64,000 bases of DNA from Hanleya hanleyi (lineage: Eukaryota > Mollusca > Polyplacophora > Lepidopleurida > Hanleyidae). The stretch's first letter is position 1. The number at the start of each line of letters is the position of its first letter. Positions 54,690 to 64,000 of the stretch are shown piece after piece. A program made the position numbers and the translations under genes. A model generated the notes under the pieces. It saw nothing but the letters and a program-made list of their open reading frames with translations, was not told where the DNA came from and did not search any database. The stretch lies in contig JAVTVY010039390.1 in assembly GCA_036873755.1 (NCBI GenBank), positions 62,001 to 126,000 on the forward strand, given 5' to 3'.

Positions 54690-56063
54690 CGTTCAAAAAT
54701 TACCATCCCCATACAGGCATTTTCCCTTATATTGTATAATACAGACCCCTATTGTAGGGGTAAAGTCCGAGTTCCGCTTTTTATATTTTCGGAAAAAAAT
54801 CCTAATTTTACATGCACCCACCCTATTGACTTGATAGGCAGGCCCCGATAAGCCCGGGGACCGATATTAGCCCTTTTGGCTAGAGTTGATAGGAGTTTTC
54901 CCCTATTTTAGGGGTAAAGTCCGTGTTCCGCTTTTTATATTTTCGGAAAAAAATCCTAATTTTACATGCACCCACCCCATTGACTTGATAGGCAGGCCCG
55001 GATAAGCCCGGGGACCGATATTAGCCCTTTTGGCTAGGGTTGATAGGTGTTTCCCCCTATTTTAGGGGTAAAGTCCGTGTTCCGCTTTTTATATTTTCGG
55101 GGAAGAATCCTAATTTTGCATGCACCCACCCCATTGACTTGATAGGCAGGTCCCAATAAGCCCGGGAACCGATATTAGCCCTTTTGGCTACGGTTGATAG
55201 GTGTTTTCCACTATTTTGAGTAAGGTCCGTGTTCCGCTTTTTATAGTTTCGGGAAAAAATCCTAATTTTACATACACCCACTCATGACTGGATGTCCCTT
55301 CACGAATGCTTCACTTTGATACCTCACTCGACCCAATCGGACCATGCAGCGTATTTGAAGTATGGGGACTACTTTTTCTCCGCGGAAGCTTTTTCCCGCG
55401 AACGCATAACCACCAGGCCGCATCACCGCGGAAGAATACATGCCCAGGGGCCCTTGGCCGGGACTATAGTGACCCAGAGTTACCTCCACCTAGATTGGAA
55501 CTCTTCTGTGTTGGGGGTAGCTTTTGGTCTCTTGAGAAACAACGCCCCCCTGGCGGAAATCCCACATTCTCAAAGAGAGCCGTGTCTACCCGCGGGAGAC
55601 CAAAGCGACTCTCATGTAAACTGGTGACATTTTGAATCTCCAATCTCAAAGCGAGGCAGCATGGCATCACTCGCTCGACCGGGACTATTCATTCTCAAAG
55701 AGAGCCGTGTCTACCCGCGAACTACTTCCTGTATTAGATAACTCGCTTTCACGGCCAAGTATACATACCGACAATAATTTGTTCGCGATTGAAGAGTCAT
55801 TTCCCAATTATATAGCCCACGTTATGTTTAGCAATTCGCTTCTAACTCGGCGGAGTCAGCAGGTCAATGACAAGCCGGATACAGACGAAAAATCATACGC
55901 CGCCTACTCACCCCCCAAATTTTGGGGGGATGGCTCCCATTTATGCGTGAGACTCTTTCTCGCAGTAGGGAGTCTCGCGAGACGAGAATGGGAACTCCCC
56001 GTCATCTCCCCAAAGAGTTATCTCCCTGGAAAATATGGTTCGAAATCATTGCTACCTACTACT
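54690..56063 (-). repeat. Extra inverted copy of the element terminus
   Basis: Runs head-to-head against the left TIR, forming a 2.25-kb palindrome with it, and ends in the same CTACCTACTACT at 56063. A 426-bp MITE interrupts it at 55565-55990. The flank AACATC does not match GCTGTC, so this end is not a simple separate insertion. Confidence 0.75.
55565..55990. mobile_element. Mutator-like MITE, copy B
   Basis: CATTCTC...GAGAATG ends, homologous to 38145-38564. Flanks GGAAATCCCA and GGAACTCCCC fit a mutated 9-10-bp duplication. The empty site is preserved in the sister terminus near 61175 ('GGCGGAACTCCCCGTC'). Confidence 0.8.
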
Positions 56064-56703
56064 AACATCCCATGTGCGCTTTCCTGATGGTGCCGCCTGA
56101 ACCCTATATTCTACATCGCATTAATTTTACACACACATGGGAGGAAATTCCTTTACAGCTATGATTAGGGTACCCACTTTGGAGCAGTATAGCATAGTAT
56201 AGTAGTATAGTATAGCATAAAATAGTAGTAGTATATTAGTAGTAGTAAAGTATAGTATAGTAGTAGCATAGTATAGAATAGCATAGTATAGTAGTAATAT
56301 AACAGTAGTATAGTATAGTATATCTAGGTCGTGGTAAGAATAGGCCTCATCTCCTCAGAGAGCTTGTCGTAAGAGGTGACTAACTGGGGCACACATGGGG
56401 TTCCTGGGTGTGAAAAGGAATAGGATCCTACCCGTGTGGTTTCCGTGTGTGAAAAGAAATAGGAACCAAACGTCGTGATATGACTGGAATAGTGTTTAAA
56501 GCGACGTTAAATCATATTCACTCACTCATAGTAGGCCTATAGTAGCACCGGGTAATATAGTATAGTAGTAATACTGCTCCAATGTGGGTAACCTAATCAT
56601 AACTCCGAACGAACTTCCTCCCATGTGTATGTACAATTAATGCACTGTAGGATATCGGGTTCTGGCTGCACCATCATGTGAGCGCACATGCGATGTTTAT
56701 CGA
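56062..56703. repeat. Inverted-repeat element with TAGTA microsatellite and SINE inside
   Basis: The arms 'AACATC.CATGTGCGCT...' (56064-56190) and the mirrored 56572-56700 share 'GGGTACCCACTTTGGAGCA'-type sequence. The centre is a GTATA/TAGTA microsatellite broken by a SINE. The left arm abuts the CTACTACT terminus at 56063. Confidence 0.7.
56325..56528 (+). mobile_element. SINE with CACTCACT tail
   Basis: Contains 'CGTAAGAGGTGACTAACTGG' and ends 'AAAGCGACGTTAAATC' plus 'CACTCACTCA', the same 3' end as the other SINEs. Inserted in the microsatellite. Confidence 0.7.
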
Positions 56704-57532
56704 GGCCAGGTCATCACCATTTGGAGGTAATGAGGCCTGACACACAACATTTTACAATAACCAATTAAATTCAACGCCCAGTATCATACAGGGGAGGTAA
56801 CTCTAGAAGGGTAGACAGACCCACCATGTCCTATCCACAGTACTCTATGACGTATCCACATGCCACTAGTCACCCTTATGGGCTAGTGTTTACGGGTGTA
56901 GGTAGCCGCTTAGACCCACGACCGCACGCAAATGTGACTGTATTTGCGGTTTGTCCACTACCGATGACGTCATTTTTATCAATAATATTGTCTGCCAACA
57001 GTACAGGGTCCACAGGCGTCTCCAACAGCCACATACCACTAGTTATTCCTATCGGCTAGTGTAAGGATGTACTTTTCATTCAACCGAGTGAGCATCCGCC
57101 CGTATCTGCGCTTTCTCTACTACTCCTGAGTACTCATGCGCATCATGACGTCAAAGTCACACCATGGCCAGGGTACTGTATCACTTTACACAGGAAGAAA
57201 TCTCTCGCATTGAGACCTGGACTACCCGAAGTCGCTTAAGGGTGGCCCAGAGCGAATGGGCGACCATTGAGCACGACCAGGAGCGAAATGTCCGAAGATT
57301 GACGCAGCACAAGGGTAGTTTCTCAAAGGGTGGCTTCTGATTGGACAAGAGCAGTCGGAGATTGGCACTGACCGTTTATGATTGGACAATAAAAGAGCAT
57401 ACGAGAATTGTAAACACACTAATAGCGGCTCCCCCAGCGTGGGTGTGTTGTGATGGAGGGGATGATACAGTGACCTGAAATCCTTGTTGTTGTTGTTCTA
57501 TCATTGGAATAGGCAATCAGAATAGGGACTGA
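56704..57532. other. Interior of the second Polinton-family element, no gene seen
   Basis: Unassigned sequence. Two short 'CCACTAGT..CCTTATGGGC'-like words near 56870 and 57040 are inverted copies. No protein family recognised. Confidence 0.4.
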
Positions 57533-57540
57533 ACTACACC

Positions 57541-58126
57541 CACAGTGACTTGGGTGGCAGGGGTGTCTTCGTCGATGTTGTTGTTGTTGTGATTATATAT
57601 ATATATGTTTTTCAAGAATATAATTATTTCCCACCTTTTCATACACCACAATGACACGTTCATAAAGTTAGACCGCGGTTCGCAGTTCGCAGTTCGTTAT
57701 TCGAGAAGACCAGCAATTATTTCTTCAAATATGGAAATCTGTCATTTTTTTATTATGAGTACTTTGAACTCCAAACTCTGCATAGCAAGGGAGACTGTCA
57801 TGCTCTATAGCTTTGCATATTCATATCCTAAATCTGACTCCAGGGGGCGCTGCTAGGGGCGCTGTTATGAGTCGCTGAATGACTGGTCCCGAACCGCGAA
57901 CTGCGAACCGCGGTCTAACTTTATGAACATCACAATGACAGTGGATGTCGTAGAGGAGGGGTATGTAGATCGATGTAGGACATAATAGAAAACATTTTTA
58001 TGACATCCACTGTCGTTGTGGTGTATGAAAAGGTGGGAAATAATTATATTCTCGAAAAAAAATAATTATATAATCACAACAACAACAACATCGAAGAAGA
58101 CACCCCCGGCCACCCAAGTCACTGTG
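57541..58126. mobile_element. 586-bp hAT-like palindromic MITE
   Basis: Ends CACAGTGACTTGGGT and its inverse. Perfect 8-bp duplication ACTACACC at 57533-57540 and 58127-58134. The arms carry GTTGTTGTTG and 'AATTATTTCCCACCTTTTC' (inverse at right). Contains a later insertion at 57656-57930. Confidence 0.88.
57656..57930. mobile_element. 275-bp Mutator-like MITE nested in the hAT-like MITE
   Basis: Ends 'GTTCATAAAGTTAGACCGCG' and inverse, with repeated GTTCGCA words. Perfect 9-bp duplication CACAATGAC at 57647-57655 and 57931-57939. Confidence 0.85.
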
Positions 58127-58134
58127 ACTACACC

Positions 58135-60493
58135 CTTAGATCTACTATGTGTGTGTGTGCGTGTGTGGGTGCGTTTACGAAAAGTGTGTAGCGGGGACAT
58201 TTATATGAATACACACCTCCAACCGTGGACGTCCCCGGTTTGACAAAGACTGGGAATCTGTTTCGCTGCCCGTTTCATGATGTTGTATACAACACTATGG
58301 TGAAAAATATAAATTAGGTACCGGTACATGTCCCCATTTTTACTGGGGAAAACTCAAAGAGGTGTGTTTGAAATTAAAAACGATTGTTTTCCTGAGTGTC
58401 CCCACTTTGGCGGAGTGTTTTCATGGGTCCCCACTCGTAGAGTGGGATACGGGTTTAGTTATTTGAAGTACTGTGCAAATGTGAACTGGTATGAATGTGT
58501 CGTAGAAATACAGGTACACACTTTGTGTATTCAGGGTACACAACACTGCTTAATCATTACCTGAATATATATATTTACTGTATTTCTGTGTGTATAAAAC
58601 CTGTGACGTTTAAAAATCCCGGATAAAACTATAAGTACACGTTTTTGTGCACTTTTGTAGACTTTCAATTTTGCTATATTCACTGTGTACATGTATATGT
58701 GGTATTTGAATTGTGCATTTTTGTACACAGTCGTTTTTAAAGTGTACCTTTCCTGTTTAAGGAAATTGTTATTCGATTCCATTAATCAGAATTCATGCAT
58801 GTCCGGCTCAGGATGGAACATGAACCCAGTCCCTCCCCGCCTCTACCGCCTGTAAATTGCCACTTGAATTTGATGACTATCAACCGAATTTTCTGCACCC
58901 GCCCCTACGTATTTTGACATGGCACATGAACCATAATATACCAACTGTCAAGTAAGCATGTCCTGCTTCACCTAGTACCGGTATTTCCGCCAGTCTAACA
59001 ATATCCACCAAAGCTCGATTCTTTCAAAGATAATTTCAGCTGAGCAATGAACTTTCGTGGAAAATGTGTAAACAATACGAGACAAGCAAAGTTATCTTGT
59101 TTAAACAGAACCCAAATATCGGGCTTGCTCTACTCCAAAATCGGATGTCGATCCCTGTGTATCTTCCTTCTAAATTGTTTAGTCACAAAAGTCAGCATGA
59201 CATGTGGATGAAAATATACGTAATACTCGTATACTTGAAACCAGTTGAGACCGCTCTAGAAATGAGTGGGGGAACTTGTGTGGATTGTGAGTTGCGGCTC
59301 ATTTTTTGTGTGAGTTGTGACGGTTTTTGGTGGGCATTGTGGGTTGAGCCTGGCATTATAAAATATGTTCTAGGGGTAATGTACAATTATCGCATATTCT
59401 ACCACATCCCATGTGTTTTACCGAATCCCCTTATTACATTTACAGAAGGAAGCCCAGGTGTGATCTAATTCCAATAAATCATACCTCTCAACCAATCGGT
59501 GTGGATTATATGACGTCGTAAGTTTCTTCGCGTGTCCAGTTGAACTCGCCCAGAGGGGTAATAGGATTGAAAAGCATATCAACATTTTTCGTCTACTTAT
59601 CTTCTTGTACTTTATGGAGCCAATTAACGTTGGCGAAAGAGTTTTCTTCTGCGGAGATTCATTCAAAGTTGTTGGTGTCACAAAACCTTTAGGGACTTCT
59701 GTTAGGTACAAACTCCAATCATTGGATGACGGGAGAATTACACATGTACAAGGGTTACGCTTTCATCATTATGATCGTTAATGGCGTTTAGGCACGCCTG
59801 TCGATTTCAGGCACGCGACTTCCAGGTGTTGCTTGCTCCGATTAACTGGCGGCCCAAAGCATTTTTTGTCGGGTATAGGGGTGTTAATCCAGTTTTAAAT
59901 ACACGAGAATATCTTTCTTTTCAGGAAACATCTCCACATTGTGCTGTTTTCAGTATGGTAGAATAGAAATAATTCCTTGTTTACTGTGTTAAATACCTAG
60001 AACAGACCGGGCTGCAATAGGAAGAGTCTTCACGTTTGATCACTCAGGCCACCATATTTTAAAGGTGAGAATAGCGCAATAAATTTATGGTGAAGTTGTG
60101 GGGGAACGCGGCACGGATAGATGAGACGATGGACCTTTGTAATAGTAAATGAGGGTTGTGACCTTGAGCCTTGACCTTTGACCTCGGACACTGGAGGTCA
60201 TTTCCGGTTCGCAATCACTTGGGTCATGCGTCTTGGAAAACAGCCCGACATCCTGCCACAAATCCGGAAAAAACGGATTTACACCAAAGAAATGGGTCGA
60301 CTTGAAGCTCTCATGGTGTAGACTACGGTTGAGGAAAGTACTTACTGGAACTGGTACTTTACTACAGGATAACACCAGACAAATTAACTCTTTACTTTAA
60401 ATCTTATCTAACATGACTAAATCTGGCATGATACTACATCATATTTGCTTTGGATTCCATATTTTTGCTAAAATTTAGTGAAGATGATAAATT
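58135..60493. other. Interior of the second Polinton-family element, no gene seen
   Basis: No conserved frame. Near 60280-60330 'CTTGAAGCTCTCATGGTGTA' resembles the detached terminal fragment at 48.9 kb. Confidence 0.4.
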
Positions 60494-61902
60494 GCAACAT
60501 TGTAGCGAACGTGCAACAATGTTGCAATTCAGGGAGCCAGGTGTTCGGCACGTGACAACACCAAGCAGACGACAGCGAAATTCTGGCGGGAAACCCCCAC
60601 AGATAGCTCAGAACATGTCCTATCATGTTCAAAAATGACCATCCCCATACCCCATACAGGCCTGTATATTGTATATTACAGACCCCTATTGTAGGGGTAA
60701 AGTCCGTGTTCCGCTTTTTATAGTTTTGGGGAAAAATTCTAATTTTACATGCACCCACCCCATTGACTTGATAGGCAGGCCCCGATAAGCCCGGGGACCG
60801 ATATTAGCCCTTTTGGCTAGGGTTGATAGGGGTTTTCCCCTATTTTAGGGGTAAAGTCCGTGTTCCGCTTTTTATAGTTTGGGGAAAAAATCCTAATTTT
60901 ACATACACCCACCCATGACTGGATGCCCCTTCACGAATGCTTCACTTTGATACCTCACTCGACCCAATCGGACCATGCAGCGTATTTGAAGTATGGAGAC
61001 TACTTTTTCTCCGCGGAAGCTTTTTCCCGCGACCACATCACCACCAGACCGCATCACCGCGGAAGAATACATGCCCAGGGGCCCTTTGCCGGAACTATAG
61101 TGACCCGGAGTTACCTCCCCCTAGATTGGAACTCTTCTGTGTTGGAGGTAGTTTTTGAGAAACAACGCCCCCTGGCGGAACTCCCCGTCATCTCCCCAAA
61201 GAGTTACATTGACTTGATAGGCAGGTCCCAATAAGCCCGAGGACCGATATTAGCCCTTTTGGCTAGGGTTGATAGGGGTTTTCCCCTATTTTAGGGGTAA
61301 AGTCCGTGTTCCGCTTTTTATAGTTTGGGGAAAAAAATCTGAATTTTACATGCACCCACCCCATTGACTTGATAGGCAGGTCCCAATAAGCCCGGGGACC
61401 GGTATTAGCCCTTTTGGCTAGGGTCGATAGGTGTTTTTCCCTATTTTAGGGGTAAAGTCCGTGTTTCGCTTTTTATATTTTCGGGACGAAATCCTAATTT
61501 TACATGCACCCACCCATGACTGAATGGCCCTCGAGGAGCGCTTCATTTTGACACCTCACTCGACCCATTCGGTCCACTAGGGACCCACCCCGGTCACAAA
61601 ACGTCTATTCCCATACTCTTTTTAGGCATTCCCCGTATACATTAACATTGGAAGTCACTTGGTTCTGTCCGCGGAAGTGACGGCATCACCACCAGACTGC
61701 GGAAGAATACAAAGGTTAAAGGTTGCCGGAACTACTTTTGACCTCCACGTGACCTTGAGCTGGTGGCGCCACCTGGCGGAACTCCCCGTCATCTCCCCAA
61801 GATGCAAATTAAAAATGTCCCCTATACCTTTAACCTGGAAAAAAGGGCACCAAGAGTTACCTCCCTGGAAAATATGATTCGAAATCATTGCTACCTACTA
61901 CT
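60494..61902 (-). repeat. Right terminal inverted repeat of second element
   Basis: Inverse of 53813-54684 but longer, with three or more ~155-bp subunits. Ends CTACCTACTACT at 61902. Its outer half has diverged from the left copy. Confidence 0.8.
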
Positions 61903-61908
61903 GCTGTC
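61903..61908. other. Right 6-bp target duplication (GCTGTC)
   Basis: Perfect copy of 53807-53812, directly after the terminus. Confidence 0.8.
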
Positions 61909-64000
61909 AGACATGTCTGATTAAAATTTGACCTTGTCTTACCCTAATCATTCTCATGGCATCAGATTGTATGCCCTCAGATTCAATCTAATAAAAATTA
62001 AATCCTATTTACTCTCCCATTTGGTTATGCCACATGTAGGATCTAACCGGCTTGCAGTAACATGGGTATCAACCAATCCAGAAAACATTACATAGTTCTT
62101 TGAAGGGAACATAATGTTAGGGGCTTTTTGGTTGGCTCGGTCATGTCAGCTGAATCCGACGCCATGCGGGCCGGGTATCTTCTGATGTTGCAGCGCTCTC
62201 GTCAGTTTAGCACCATAATGCGAGATAGAAGTATGGACTGGTCCTTGTGTTGAAGCGTAGGCGACGATCCTATCCTATCTCCTCTTCCCTACTGCAAGTA
62301 AAGTACTTAAAATACGGCCATGATGTCCTAAGATTATTAAATATTCACGACCTGGGCCCTCTGAATACCAAATTTAATTGAAATCTGTAAGGTCCTACAT
62401 AGCAACATATACGATTGTGGAGCAATGATAGGATATCAATTTATTAAGAATGCCCTTTGATTACTCTCTGATTGCACTGGGGTAAAACCATATCAGGCAG
62501 TTCTTGTGTGCATGGCTCTCGGCCAATCAGCTTCGTCCACCTGTAAAAGGAGCGGAGTGGGTTCAGCATGTCACAGCTAAAGAAGACATACCGTGTGTTT
62601 TTATGTAATAATTTAGTATAAACCTGTTACGGTAATTCTTTTACAAGATTTACGGAATGCAGTTCCCATCTCTCTCTCCTATGCAAATACGTGCTTCCTG
62701 TGCCGACCGAAATCGATATGGAATGAACGCACACGTGGGCCCTTTCTCTGCACAGTGCAATGCAGAGGGTGTTGCACCGACATTTAGCAGGCTACAAACT
62801 CTGACAATGGGAGAATGACCCTACTTTGCATAGTGTATTCATGATTTTTGCCTTAGTGCCAAAACATTGGTGAAGGCACAACATTTTTTATCTACTACTT
62901 TTGTAGGGTAGCCTTGTCAGATTAAATGTGCCTATATTATATAAAGCTGAAATGTTGCTGAACCTTAATTCTCTCCCTCTATTGCGTACATGTTGAAGCA
63001 TTATGTCTGATCCACGCCGGAGACAGAAGTGATCATTTTGAATATGCTTATTTCAGACCTTGGCAAGTTCACTATACTGTGGAGCTTGTAAAATCGTACT
63101 GGTTGTCAGCACATGATTGAAGAAAAGAAGCTTTCTTATTGGGAAGAACTCCCAGAAATGCGAGCGAGTTATACTTCGTGTCTTGTATGCTTGAAACAGG
63201 GAAAGTAACATATTTTTATACTTATTCTGTAAACTTTACATCGCGAGAGATGTTCTTTCAAAGTTTGTTGATTGTCGATGCGAATTATCTGCCGGGATTG
63301 TCAGCGGGAAAATAGGACGCTAGCAATTTTCGCAAACAGTTTGTGTATATGTGAAACAAAATACATTTCTGATGTTGTTGGGTCATATTCTGTCGACAGT
63401 TTTATATTTCTTCACAGTGTGTTAGTATTATGTATGAGAAATGATAGCATTTCCGGTTTTACGATTGATGAAACATATGTAACTTTGTTCATTTATTGAA
63501 CAGATTTGCAATCGATTGTAGCTCTTTGCAACATTTTTTTGACTAATGGAAATTACTGTGTAAATCATAAGTAGTTTGAAAACTGCTATATGAAGTTAAA
63601 ATGCGACTTTGCCTAGCCGAAATGGTAGAAAAAAGCTTTGAAAAATGAACAAAATAGTGGTTTGGGAGCGATGCCTGTATGCAGTGGAGAAATCTGGCAG
63701 CCACGTCTGACGACGACACGCAATATGTCGTGTCTCATGGAGCGAACAGCCTCGCCAGGCGAGCCAAGCGGTGGGCCCCCACGCCTGGCCGAGATTGTTA
63801 CCTCTGCAGGTGTTGTGTTAGCGGGCGTCAGCTAATCAACAAGTGTCTGGTTCTTAACATTGCTTATCCAGGCGCGAGGTGTACTCCACAAAGACAGTAT
63901 TATAATGTTTTGTTTGTGCATCACGTACGGTATATCTTATGCTATGACAATTTCCTTCAAATTCAATACATTGTACAGATATCTGGTACCGGTAGACGTA
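61909..64000. other. Intergenic, no gene seen
   Basis: No coding exon, RNA gene or repeat end could be supported. An open stretch at 63638-63835 has no family resemblance. Confidence 0.4.

Larger units (their letters stand above)
53813..61902. mobile_element. Non-coding Polinton-family element, 8,090 bp
   Basis: Starts AGTAGTAGGTAGCAATG and ends with the inverse complement, with a perfect 6-bp duplication. The terminal repeats share motifs with the 17-30 kb Polinton: 'CGGAACACGGACTTTA', 'GATGCGGTCGCG', 'AAGCTTCCG' and 'AAGTAGTCCCCA'. The interior (56064-60493) holds MITEs, a SINE and unassigned DNA but no Polinton gene, so it can only have moved with proteins supplied by relatives. An extra inverted terminus sits at 54690-56063. 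Confidence 0.75.

Noticed and set aside
53813..56063. A stand-alone 2.25-kb palindromic mini-Polinton
   Set aside because: The ends match, but the flanks GCTGTC and AACATC do not. GCTGTC instead pairs with the flank at 61903, favouring the 8.1-kb element.
63638..63835. Open frame near the right end
   Set aside because: No splice context, conserved motif or composition difference; insufficient to call a gene.

Overview
The window looks like nuclear DNA of a lophotrochozoan animal, probably a marine gastropod of the abalone or limpet kind. The evidence is a spliced animal gene with clear GT/AG introns, SINEs ending in the CACT-type tails common in mollusc genomes, a 5S-rRNA-derived SINE, and a very dense load of DNA transposons. 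The species assignment is inference.

Host genes. A polypeptide N-acetylgalactosaminyltransferase (GALNT family) gene runs on the + strand across the left half. Seven exons join in frame: 1686-1896, 3703-3820, 11979-12170, 12818-12946, 14271-14384, 30340-30471 and 31667-31894. They encode the second half of the catalytic domain and a C-terminal ricin-type lectin domain; the 5' exons lie outside the window. The only other convincing host gene is an intronless seven-helix receptor on the - strand (42179-43165). A small Cys-rich exon at 40244-40429 is possible.

Main discovery. GALNT intron 5 carries a complete-ended Polinton/Maverick (adintovirus-like) insertion at 17224-29872. It is 12,649 bp long, starts AG and ends CT, is flanked by a perfect 6-bp duplication (TACAAC), and has terminal inverted repeats of about 1.9-2.1 kb. 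All its genes lie on the - strand, opposite to GALNT. In transcription order they are: a small membrane protein, two tandem paralogues with a PC4-like pattern, a chromodomain integrase, a Thr/Pro-rich membrane protein, the A32/FtsK-like packaging ATPase, a pX-like basic protein, a conserved virion-associated protein, the penton protein, a pVI-like protein and the major capsid protein. No protein-primed DNA polymerase B and no adenain-like protease are visible. Several genes carry nonsense codons or frameshifts, so this is a decaying copy.

A second, non-coding Polinton-family element fills 53813-61902. It has an 8.1-kb span, a perfect 6-bp duplication (GCTGTC) and terminal repeats of the same iterated-unit design, plus one extra internal inverted copy of the terminus. 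A detached terminal-repeat fragment lies at 48515-48970.

The rest is nested repeats: a Ty3/gypsy fragment (1-958), an RNase-H LINE 3' half (4567-6112), a five-copy tandem array of a tRNA-derived SINE (6762-8318), a hairpin minisatellite (8700-9536), dispersed 3' ends of one reverse-transcriptase element, a 693-bp palindrome, a 36-bp minisatellite next to a GALNT splice donor, and several MITEs whose target duplications date their insertions relative to one another (hAT-like 8 bp, Mutator-like 9 bp, mariner-like TA). Two copies of a long AGGTCA-rich repeat contain consensus oestrogen-response-element palindromes. The stretches 44.1-48.0 kb and 61.9-64 kb show no gene.
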